Below are positions 1 through 4,913 of a stretch of DNA of 6,596 nt, one piece after another. The stretch spans positions 1-6,596 of the forward strand of contig CAMGSV010000138.1 in NCBI GenBank assembly GCA_946061495.1. The letters run 5' to 3'. Below the pieces are notes generated by a model. That model ran no database searches. It had not been told where the DNA came from and worked only from the letters and a program-made list of their open reading frames with translations. Each line of letters begins with the position of its first letter. The first letter of the stretch is position 1. Both the position numbers and the translations under genes were made by a program. The stretch is from an uncultured Spirochaetales bacterium (GTDB taxonomy: Bacteria > Spirochaetota > Spirochaetia > Treponematales > Treponemataceae).

Positions 1-39
1 TACCAGCAGGGAATAAACCTAATAACAATGGGTGTCCAA

Positions 40-450
40 CTAATAGACTTGGTTGAAGATTTCTATGGCAGTATCCAGATCACATTCTTCCATATACACC
101 GAATCTCCGTCCTGGAACACCACCAGGCCGTCATCCATGATACAGAAACCACTGACAACCTCATAATTTGTATCCTCAATGAGATACACGTCATCGTCAA
201 GCCACAGCTCTCCCATCAGGGCAACCAAATTTCCCTGGTCATCCTCGAACATCATGGCACCAACACCATCTCCGAAAAGAATCACACAGTCCACCCCAGC
301 CTCTGACTGGCCATAAAAAGCGGTATGCATCTCCAGCTCTGCAAAGGCTGATACAATACAGGCAAAGCAAACAATCAAAAGGGCCACAACCCTTTTACAA
401 GAACAAGAACTCCTCATCATTCCATCTCCTTGAGCTTGATGAAAATTCAT
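40..450 (-). CDS. Small secreted, strongly acidic hypothetical protein
   Basis: I do not recognise the family of this 136-aa protein. It has an N-terminal signal peptide: basic K19-R20, a hydrophobic core at about 21-36, then A-F-A before E38, a good signal peptidase I site. The mature part would be about 99 residues in the periplasm or outside the cell. By my count it has about 24 Asp/Glu, one His and no Lys or Arg. It holds three cysteines (C55, C103, C123). Alternating hydrophobic strands with Asp/Gly turns, and phrases such as G-x-L-W-L-D-D-D, suggest a small beta-sheet or lipocalin-like fold; that is inference. The ATG at 450 has Shine-Dalgarno GGAGGG (456-461) and lies about 22 nt below a good promoter. 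A second in-frame ATG at 420 has AAGGAG (426-431) and gives a more typical signal peptide. Base composition is AT-richer than in pgi. The gene is transcribed divergently from pgi. Reality of the gene is likely; function is unknown. Confidence 0.75.
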   Translation of the reverse strand: MNFHQAQGDGMMRSSCSCKRVVALLIVCFACIVSAFAELEMHTAFYGQSEAGVDCVILFGDGVGAMMFEDDQGNLVALMGELWLDDDVYLIEDTNYEVVSGFCIMDDGLVVFQDGDSVYMEECDLDTAIEIFNQVY

Positions 451-461
451 GTAATCCCTCC
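426..461 (-). promoter_or_regulatory. Two Shine-Dalgarno sites serving two in-frame starts
   Basis: GGAGGG (456-461) sits 5 nt before the ATG at 450, and AAGGAG (426-431) sits 5 nt before the ATG at 420. The two starts are in the same frame, ten codons apart. The upstream start adds M-N-F-H-Q-A-Q-G-D-G ahead of the signal peptide. The sequence alone does not settle which start is used, or whether both are. Confidence 0.6.
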
Positions 462-478
462 AAAAGGACTACAACTCC

Positions 479-508
479 ATTATAGCATAGATATAAATAA
501 AATGAAAA
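479..508 (-). promoter_or_regulatory. Sigma70-type promoter for the acidic secreted protein
   Basis: Reading the minus strand, a perfect TATAAT (479-484) is preceded by TG at the extended -10 position (TGCTATAAT). TTTTCA (503-508, 4/6 match to TTGACA) lies 18 bp upstream. The predicted transcript starts near 472, leaving about 22 nt of leader that carries the Shine-Dalgarno of the ATG at 450. Confidence 0.7.
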
Positions 509-555
509 AAAATCGGTGCGACGTGCCCACCAACACCACTCCCCCATCCCCGCCC

Positions 556-585
556 CTGTCATAAAACAGTTTTTTATGCTATAGT
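556..585 (+). promoter_or_regulatory. Promoter for the pgi operon
   Basis: TATAGT (580-585, 5/6) carries an extended -10 TG at 577-578, and CTGTCA (556-561, 4/6) lies 18 bp upstream. Transcription would start near 591-592, giving a leader of about 69 nt. The extended -10 (ATGCTATAGT) closely matches that of the divergent promoter (ATGCTATAAT), and both have an 18-bp spacer. Confidence 0.6.
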
Positions 586-591
586 TCTCCT

Positions 592-647
592 TGCAGGCCA
601 TTTACCTAGTGCCTGCACCGGCAGCCACCGACTGCCCATCATTTTTT
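592..647 (+). promoter_or_regulatory. Structured pgi leader, possible attenuator
   Basis: A perfect 7-bp inverted repeat, TGCAGGC (592-598) with GCCTGCA (611-617), begins at the predicted transcript 5' end. A second stem, GGCAG (620-624) with CTGCC (632-636), is followed after 5 nt by six T residues (642-647). CTGC (613-616) can instead pair with GCAG (621-624), which would break both stems. This looks like an antiterminator/terminator arrangement, but the 3' stem is short and the T-run is offset, so function is uncertain. There is no leader-peptide ATG. The first stem alone could simply stabilise the 5' end or be an operator. Confidence 0.4.
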
Positions 648-660
648 ATCGAGGTAAGCT

Positions 661-2244
661 ATGATTGCTTGGCAAAATCTGGACACACTGGAGTCCTTCA
701 AGAAGCTCCAGTCTCTGAAGAACCTTGTCTCCATCAAGGACGAACTCTCCTCCCCCACGGCGGCTGAGCGTGTGGCCCGCTACTCCGCTCCCATGGCGGG
801 TGGCCTCACCTTCAACTACAGCGCCAAGGAGGTGAGCCCCCAGATTCTGGCCATTTTGCAGGAGCTGGCGGACGAGGCACAGCTCACGGAAAAATTCAAG
901 GAGCTGTACAACGGGGCCACCATCAACACCGGAGAGAACCGCAAGGTGCTGCACCATCTTTTGCGGGGACAGCTGGGCGACACGGTGCTCCATGAGGGCA
1001 AGGACGAGGGCGCATTCTACCAGCAGCAGCTGGAGGCCATCAACGCCTTCGTCCAGAAGGTTCACTCAGGTGAAATTACCAATGCCGCCGGAGAGCAATT
1101 CACTACGGTGGCGCAAATCGGCATCGGCGGCTCCGACCTGGGACCACGGGCCATGTACCTGGCTCTGGAGCAGTGGGCACGGACGCAGGGCTGCCTCAAG
1201 ATGAAGGCCGCCTTCATCTCCAACGTGGACCCCGACGACGGCGCCGCAGTGGTGGCCAGCCTTGACCTTTCCCATACCCTGTTCATCCTGGTGTCCAAGA
1301 GCGGCACCACCCAGGAGACCCTTGCCAACGAGCTGTTCGTCAAGGACTTCCTCCAGAAGGCGGGACTGGATCCTGCCAGACACATGGTGGCCGTCACCTC
1401 CGAGACCAGTCCCCTGGCCAACAACCCCGCCTACCTGGCCTCCTTCTACATCGACGACTTCATCGGCGGCCGCTACTCCTCCACCTCGGCGGTGGGCGGT
1501 GCCGTCCTGTCATTGGCCTTTGGCTACGAGGTCTTCGCCCGATTCCTGAAGGGTGCCCATGCTGCAGACATCACCGCCTGCGCCACCGACATCACCCAGA
1601 ACCCCGCCCTGCTGGATGCCCTCATAGGTGTCTATGAGCGGAATGTCCAGGGCTATCCCGCCACCGCCATCCTGCCCTACAGCCAGGCCCTCAGCCGCCT
1701 CCCCGCCCACCTCCAGCAGGCGGACATGGAGTCCAACGGCAAGCAGGTGAACCGTGACGGCCAGAAGGTGGACTATGCCACCGGGCCTGTCATCTTTGGT
1801 GAGCCGGGCACCAACGGCCAGCACTCCTTCTACCAGCTGCTGCACCAAGGCACCGACATCGTTCCCCTGCAGTTCATCGGATTTAGGGAAAACCAAACCG
1901 GCTGCGACGTGATTGTGGATGGCTCCACCAGCCAGAAGAAGCTCTGCGCCAACCTGGCCGCCCAAATCATGGCCTTTGCCTGCGGAAAGGATGACCAGAA
2001 CCCCAACAAGTACTTCCCCGGCGGCCGCCCCTGCAGCCTCATCCATGGAGACAAGCTGACTCCAGAGGCACTGGGAGCACTGCTGGCCCACTTCGAGAAC
2101 AAGATCATGTTCCAGGGCTTCCTGTGGAACCTCAACAGCTTCGACCAGGAGGGTGTCCAGCTAGGCAAGCTCCTCACCAAGCAGGTGCTGGCAGGAGAGA
2201 CCGACGGGGCGCTGAAGGCTCTGTCTGGCATCCTTGGCGTCTGA
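661..2244 (+). CDS. pgi: Glucose-6-phosphate isomerase
   Basis: This cytosolic enzyme interconverts glucose 6-phosphate and fructose 6-phosphate, in glycolysis and gluconeogenesis. The 527-aa length fits the long (E. coli/eukaryote-like) PGI form rather than the roughly 450-aa Gram-positive form. Both SIS domains are present. Visible landmarks are G-I-G-G-S-D-L-G-P-R (154-163), the phosphate loop S-K-S-G-T-T (212-217), and family signature 1 around G-G-R-Y-S-S (269-274), including Arg271. The catalytic Glu357 lies in M-E-S-N-G-K, His388 in T-N-G-Q-H-S-F, and Lys503 ends signature 2 (G-F-L-W-N through L-G-K, about 486-503). No catalytic residue is missing. The ATG at 661 has GAGG (651-654) at 6-nt spacing and no better alternative. 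It is the first gene of a probable operon with the M28 peptidase 17 bp downstream. The leader can form competing hairpins. Identification is essentially certain. Confidence 0.98.
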   Translation: MIAWQNLDTLESFKKLQSLKNLVSIKDELSSPTAAERVARYSAPMAGGLTFNYSAKEVSPQILAILQELADEAQLTEKFKELYNGATINTGENRKVLHHLLRGQLGDTVLHEGKDEGAFYQQQLEAINAFVQKVHSGEITNAAGEQFTTVAQIGIGGSDLGPRAMYLALEQWARTQGCLKMKAAFISNVDPDDGAAVVASLDLSHTLFILVSKSGTTQETLANELFVKDFLQKAGLDPARHMVAVTSETSPLANNPAYLASFYIDDFIGGRYSSTSAVGGAVLSLAFGYEVFARFLKGAHAADITACATDITQNPALLDALIGVYERNVQGYPATAILPYSQALSRLPAHLQQADMESNGKQVNRDGQKVDYATGPVIFGEPGTNGQHSFYQLLHQGTDIVPLQFIGFRENQTGCDVIVDGSTSQKKLCANLAAQIMAFACGKDDQNPNKYFPGGRPCSLIHGDKLTPEALGALLAHFENKIMFQGFLWNLNSFDQEGVQLGKLLTKQVLAGETDGALKALSGILGV

Positions 2245-2261
2245 TTTCGAGGTGCATCATC

Positions 2262-3164
2262 ATGAGGAATGACGGGGATTTCCAGCGGTTCATCCATCCG
2301 GATTGTGACAGAAAACAATTTATACTCGACATGCTGGCTGACTTCGGAGTCCCTGCCGTCCCCCTGTCCTTGGAGGGAGCCCACCACATTCTGGTGAAGT
2401 TCCCACCAGCAGCCTACAATCCCCAGTACAAGATGAAGACGGTGCTGGCCCACTACGACCGGGTGGACACCAGCCCCGGCGCCAACGACAACAGTGCCGC
2501 CGTCTTTCAGGTCATGTACTGGGCCAGAAGGCTCCTGCGGTTTCCTGGCGCCCACAATGTGCAGATCATCTTTTCCGATGGAGAGGAGATGGGTGGCAGC
2601 GAGGGTGTCTCGGAGCAGGGAGCCTTCGGCATCGCCACCAAATTCAGGAGTCTGGGCCTCACCCAGCAGGACGTGTACGCCTTCGACTGCTGCGGACGGG
2701 GAGACTTTGTGGTGCTGTCCCAGGCGGGCAAGGGCAAGGGGAGCCCTGCCTTCCAGCGCCAGTTCAACAGTCTGGTGGAGCGCACCGAGGGCCTCATCAA
2801 GTCCGTGGCCCCCCGCAAGTGGGCGCCCCTGCCCGTTCCCTACAGCGACAACGCCGGCTTCCTGGCCTGTGGCATTCCTGCCGTGGCCATAACGATTCTT
2901 CCCTCACAGGAGGTGGTGTCCTACCTGCGGGAGCTGAAGCAGAATCCCGGCCTTGCCGCCGCCGTCGTGAAGAGCACCCAGAGCCAGGAGGCGGGAGCCA
3001 GGAAGATCAAGCCTTTGGAGCCCTATCAGGTCCAGGAGAAGCTGCCCATGACCTGGCGGCTCCTCCACACTGAGTACGACAACCTTGCCAGCCTCACCCC
3101 CGAATCATTCCCCCTGATGGAGTCCCTGCTGGACGCCCTGGCAAAAGCCAAGACCCCGGCCTAG
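2262..3164 (+). CDS. M28-family zinc aminopeptidase-like protein
   Basis: This is a predicted cytosolic co-catalytic zinc metallopeptidase of 300 aa that would remove N-terminal residues from peptides. No signal peptide or membrane segment is visible. All expected M28 positions can be assigned: zinc ligand His64 (A-H-Y-D), bridging Asp76 (G-A-N-D-N-S-A), general base Glu108 and ligand Glu109 (D-G-E-E), Asp142 (F-D-C-C-G) and His269 (L-H-T-E-Y-D-N). The motif Y-S-D-N-A-G-F before G-I-P-A-V-A-I also fits the family. The frame stays open upstream into pgi, but the ATG at 2262, with GAGG at 2248-2251 (10-nt spacing), avoids a 120-bp overlap and begins at a sensible N-terminus. It follows pgi by 17 bp and is probably co-transcribed with it. 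The substrate is unknown. The pairing with pgi does not by itself suggest a joint pathway, and related uses such as deacylase or cyclase activity cannot be excluded. Confidence 0.85.
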   Translation: MRNDGDFQRFIHPDCDRKQFILDMLADFGVPAVPLSLEGAHHILVKFPPAAYNPQYKMKTVLAHYDRVDTSPGANDNSAAVFQVMYWARRLLRFPGAHNVQIIFSDGEEMGGSEGVSEQGAFGIATKFRSLGLTQQDVYAFDCCGRGDFVVLSQAGKGKGSPAFQRQFNSLVERTEGLIKSVAPRKWAPLPVPYSDNAGFLACGIPAVAITILPSQEVVSYLRELKQNPGLAAAVVKSTQSQEAGARKIKPLEPYQVQEKLPMTWRLLHTEYDNLASLTPESFPLMESLLDALAKAKTPA

Positions 3165-3294
3165 TGCCGTGGCTCCAGCCATTGTCTCCACAACGTGCAG
3201 TCATCGCACCCGCGCCAGGGTCTCATGAACAACAGGGATTTCAGAAGCACCCCCACAACAGGAACCCTGCCCGAAAGTGCACCCATTCCTCCCC
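3165..3294. other. Convergent intergenic gap without a clear terminator
   Basis: This 130-bp stretch separates the stop codons of the M28 peptidase (plus) and DUF368 (minus). I see only a tiny stem, TGGC-TCCA-GCCA (about 3170-3181), followed by a weak T-containing stretch, and an 8-bp direct repeat ACAACAGG (3229-3236 and 3255-3262). Neither is a convincing intrinsic terminator. Read-through producing overlapping antisense 3' ends, or Rho-dependent ending, is possible. Confidence 0.4.
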
Positions 3295-4146
3295 CTAGGC
3301 CTCCTCAATCTTTTCCCGGCCTGCAAAGAACGACACCACAAAGCCAAAAACAGCACAGCCAAGGGAGGTTGCCAGCACTGTCACGCCACCGCCGAAGCCA
3401 GGAAAGATTACCAGAATGGACCCAAGCACCAGCCCCATGATGGCGCCGTAGGTCTGGGCCGGCACCCGTGCCATCAGGAAGCGCACCAGCTTGGCGCCAC
3501 CCAGCAGGCCAAGCACCCCACCAATGGCGGCGGGAATCAGCAGGGGAATGTTGAAGTCAGAGATGGCGGCAATGACAGTGCTGTAGATGCCCACCACCAG
3601 CATCAGGAAGGAGCCGGAGATACCGGGGATGATCATGGCGATGGTTCCGCAGGCAAGGCCCACCACCAGCTTTGCCGCCAGCAGGGGAGTCAACTCAGTC
3701 TGGATGGGAGCACCGGCATCGGAGACCTCAAGGTAGGTCATCACCGCCATCACTCCTAGGGCAACCAGACCGCACACAACGACAGATAGGGGAAGCCCTC
3801 CCTTGCCCGTACTGGTGCCATTCCTGCTGGCCACCAGCATCCGTTTCAGAATCATGGGGATGCTTCCCAAAATGATTCCGATGAAAAACCAGTTTGTCTG
3901 GACAGGATAATTCTGAAACAGGAAGGTGATGGCTTTGCTGAACAGGAGAATGCCCAGTCCCATTCCCGCTACAAGGGGAAGGATGAATTTCCATTCACTA
4001 ACAATCTTCTTTACATTCAGGGTGATGACACCGATAAGACGGTCGTAGATGTTGAACACCACCGCCATTGTTCCGCCGGACACGCCGGGAATCACGTTGG
4101 CCACTCCCAGAATCATGCCGATTCCAATCAGTCGTATAAATTCCAT
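3295..4146 (-). CDS. DUF368 family membrane protein, PopT-like undecaprenyl-phosphate translocase
   Basis: This is a 283-aa polytopic inner-membrane protein. It carries the family hallmark twice: N-V-I-P-G-V-S-G-G-T at about 17-26 and M-I-I-P-G-I-S-G-S at about 171-179. Each copy is preceded by a Gly-rich helix and followed by G/N-I-Y. This is the internal duplication expected of a transporter with two repeated halves. DUF368 proteins named PopT have been reported to return undecaprenyl phosphate, the lipid carrier of peptidoglycan and surface-glycan synthesis, across the membrane. That role is inferred here from family membership only. The ATG at 4146 places the first motif at the usual distance from the N-terminus, and an in-frame TGA lies just upstream. 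No Shine-Dalgarno precedes it, and the promoter's -10 box ends 6 nt before the ATG, so the mRNA is probably leaderless. A second Met at codon 11 has only a weak GGA upstream and would lose part of the first helix. The gene ends convergently with the M28 gene. Confidence 0.9.
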   Translation of the reverse strand: MEFIRLIGIGMILGVANVIPGVSGGTMAVVFNIYDRLIGVITLNVKKIVSEWKFILPLVAGMGLGILLFSKAITFLFQNYPVQTNWFFIGIILGSIPMILKRMLVASRNGTSTGKGGLPLSVVVCGLVALGVMAVMTYLEVSDAGAPIQTELTPLLAAKLVVGLACGTIAMIIPGISGSFLMLVVGIYSTVIAAISDFNIPLLIPAAIGGVLGLLGGAKLVRFLMARVPAQTYGAIMGLVLGSILVIFPGFGGGVTVLATSLGCAVFGFVVSFFAGREKIEEA

Positions 4147-4152
4147 ATACTG

Positions 4153-4181
4153 AATATAATGGAATCATTTTTTCATGGCAA
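4153..4181 (-). promoter_or_regulatory. Promoter of the DUF368 gene, predicted leaderless
   Basis: On the minus strand, TTGCCA (4176-4181, 5/6) and TATATT (4153-4158, 5/6) are separated by exactly 17 bp. The -10 box ends 6 nt before the ATG at 4146, so the expected start of transcription falls on or next to the A of the start codon. Confidence 0.7.
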
Positions 4182-4204
4182 GGGAGAATGATGAGGAGCA
4201 GGGT

Positions 4205-4250
4205 AAAATGCTGTGAGTTGCAGGCCGCTTGAACCCCTGCTGCACCACAG
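4205..4250 (-). terminator. Imperfect hairpin, possible terminator of the RRM gene
   Basis: On the minus strand, about 40 nt below the RRM stop codon, CTGTG (4246-4250) can pair with CACAG (4211-4215), and inside it GCAGG (4236-4240) with CCTGC (4220-4224). Mismatches lie between the two stems. The run CATTTTA (T's at 4205-4208) follows. The stem is interrupted and the T-tract short, so termination may be partial, but it would separate the RRM unit from the DUF368 promoter just downstream. Confidence 0.4.
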
Positions 4251-4290
4251 GCCACCGCCATCCCCATCACCCGAGGGACAGAACCGCCGG

Positions 4291-4737
4291 TCAGTATGAG
4301 TAGTCCTGGGAATCTCCCCGGTAGCTCCCCCAGGAACGGTCGGAATCACGGCGGGGACCATCACGTCGTCCCCCGCTGCTGCGGAAGCCGCCGTTTCGGG
4401 TGTTGCCACCAAATCGGCTTCGTCCCCCGTCACTCCGGAAGCCACCCTCATGCTGGAATCCACCGGCAGCACCCTGGCGGAACCCCTGGCTCCGCTCCTC
4501 CGCCGCATTCACCCTGACACGGCGACCGTCAATCATCTGGCCGTTCAGGGCAGCGATGGCCTCCTGGGCAGCCTCCTCCAGTTCCATCTCCACAAAGCCA
4601 AAGCCACGGGACTGGTCTGTGAACCGGTCCCGAATTACCATGGCGGAGACCACCTGGCCAAACTGGGAGAAAACAGAAAAAAGTCCTTCCTCAGTGGTGT
4701 TGTAGCTGAGGTTCCCTACATAAATCTTCTTCGACAT
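4291..4737 (-). CDS. RRM-domain RNA-binding protein with Gly/Arg-rich tail
   Basis: This is a 148-aa protein with one RNA recognition motif at about residues 3-78. RNP2 is I-Y-V-G-N-L (5-10) and RNP1 is R-G-F-G-F-V-E-M (44-51). The RNA-stacking aromatics Tyr6, Phe46 and Phe48 are all present, so single-stranded RNA binding is expected. The tail (about 81-148) is low-complexity, rich in Gly, Arg, Ser, Phe and Tyr, with repeated G-G-F-R-S / G-G-R units and a Tyr-rich end. It resembles RGG-type tails that add non-specific RNA affinity and can promote condensates; that is inference. Short bacterial RRM proteins occur in cyanobacteria, spirochaetes and others, often with roles in cold response or mRNA handling. 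The ATG at 4737 has AAAGGA (4744-4749) at 6-nt spacing. It has its own promoter, divergent from hslO, and its leader can fold over the Shine-Dalgarno. The RNA targets cannot be told from sequence. Confidence 0.93.
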   Translation of the reverse strand: MSKKIYVGNLSYNTTEEGLFSVFSQFGQVVSAMVIRDRFTDQSRGFGFVEMELEEAAQEAIAALNGQMIDGRRVRVNAAEERSQGFRQGAAGGFQHEGGFRSDGGRSRFGGNTRNGGFRSSGGRRDGPRRDSDRSWGSYRGDSQDYSY

Positions 4738-4744
4738 TCAAAAT

Positions 4745-4778
4745 CCTTTGCCCCAGGCTCCCCTATGCAGCGGCAAGG
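4745..4778 (-). promoter_or_regulatory. Leader hairpin covering the RRM gene's Shine-Dalgarno
   Basis: In the predicted leader of about 50 nt, CCTTGCC (4772-4778) can pair with GGCAAAGG (4745-4752) through 7 bp with one bulged A and a 19-nt loop. The 3' arm contains most of the Shine-Dalgarno. Such a fold could reduce translation until it is melted by temperature or resolved by a protein. The stem is modest and this is a prediction only. Confidence 0.35.
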
Positions 4779-4794
4779 TCCCGGCGGCTCTTTA

Positions 4795-4823
4795 AACATA
4801 GTGGGAATGCACCGTGAAGTCAA
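4795..4823 (-). promoter_or_regulatory. Promoter of the RRM gene
   Basis: TTGACT (4818-4823, 5/6) and TATGTT (4795-4800, 4/6) are separated by exactly 17 bp on the minus strand. Transcription would start near 4788 and give a leader of about 50 nt. Confidence 0.65.
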
Positions 4824-4830
4824 GGAAGCA

Positions 4831-4846
4831 GGCGTCACCTGACACC
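4831..4846. promoter_or_regulatory. Imperfect 16-bp dyad between the RRM and hslO promoters
   Basis: GGCGTCA-CC-TGACACC is an inverted repeat with one mismatch in 7-bp arms; its core GTCA-CC-TGAC has perfect 4-bp arms. It lies 7 bp upstream of the RRM -35 box and 32 bp upstream of the hslO -35 box, where an operator controlling both could sit. No known regulator is assigned. Confidence 0.35.
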
Positions 4847-4878
4847 GGAATCACAGCAACGCTTCCCACCCCCCGTGA

Positions 4879-4907
4879 TTGCAACCCTGTTTAAAAAAGA
4901 GTATAGT
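4879..4907 (+). promoter_or_regulatory. Promoter of hslO, predicted leaderless
   Basis: TTGCAA (4879-4884, 4/6) and TATAGT (4902-4907, 5/6) are separated by exactly 17 bp. The -10 box ends 6 nt before the ATG at 4914, so transcription would begin at or next to the start codon. The promoter lies inside the apparent N-terminal extension from a GTG at 4875, which argues against that start. Confidence 0.65.
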
Positions 4908-4913
4908 AGTCGT

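Noticed and set aside
395..601. A 68-codon minus-strand frame across the pgi divergent region.
   Set aside because: It spans both predicted promoters and overlaps the signal-peptide gene, and it shows no protein-like pattern.
2124..2261. Start codon for the M28 peptidase inside pgi.
   Set aside because: It would overlap the end of pgi by about 120 bp with an Arg/Gly-rich extension. The ATG at 2262 has a ribosome-binding site and a normal N-terminus.
1510..2555. Long minus-strand open frames opposite pgi and the M28 gene.
   Set aside because: They are antisense shadows caused by strong G/C bias at third codon positions, with no recognisable motif and no plausible ribosome-binding site.
3229..3262. 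Direct repeat ACAACAGG, twice, 26 bp apart, as a possible attachment or target-site duplication.
   Set aside because: It is only 8 bp with nothing element-like between the copies, so chance is enough to explain it.
3277..3759. A 160-codon plus-strand frame rich in His, Gln and Gly opposite DUF368.
   Set aside because: DUF368 on the other strand carries both family motifs. This frame is its low-complexity antisense shadow.
4220..4250. A GGTTCAAG-like string on the minus strand, suggesting a tRNA T-arm.
   Set aside because: No acceptor, D-arm or anticodon stem can be fitted around it. The surrounding symmetry fits a terminator-like hairpin better.
4875..4913. GTG start at 4875 giving Hsp33 a 13-residue extension.
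   Set aside because: The extension overlaps a good promoter, has no Shine-Dalgarno, and Hsp33 proteins normally begin near the later Met.
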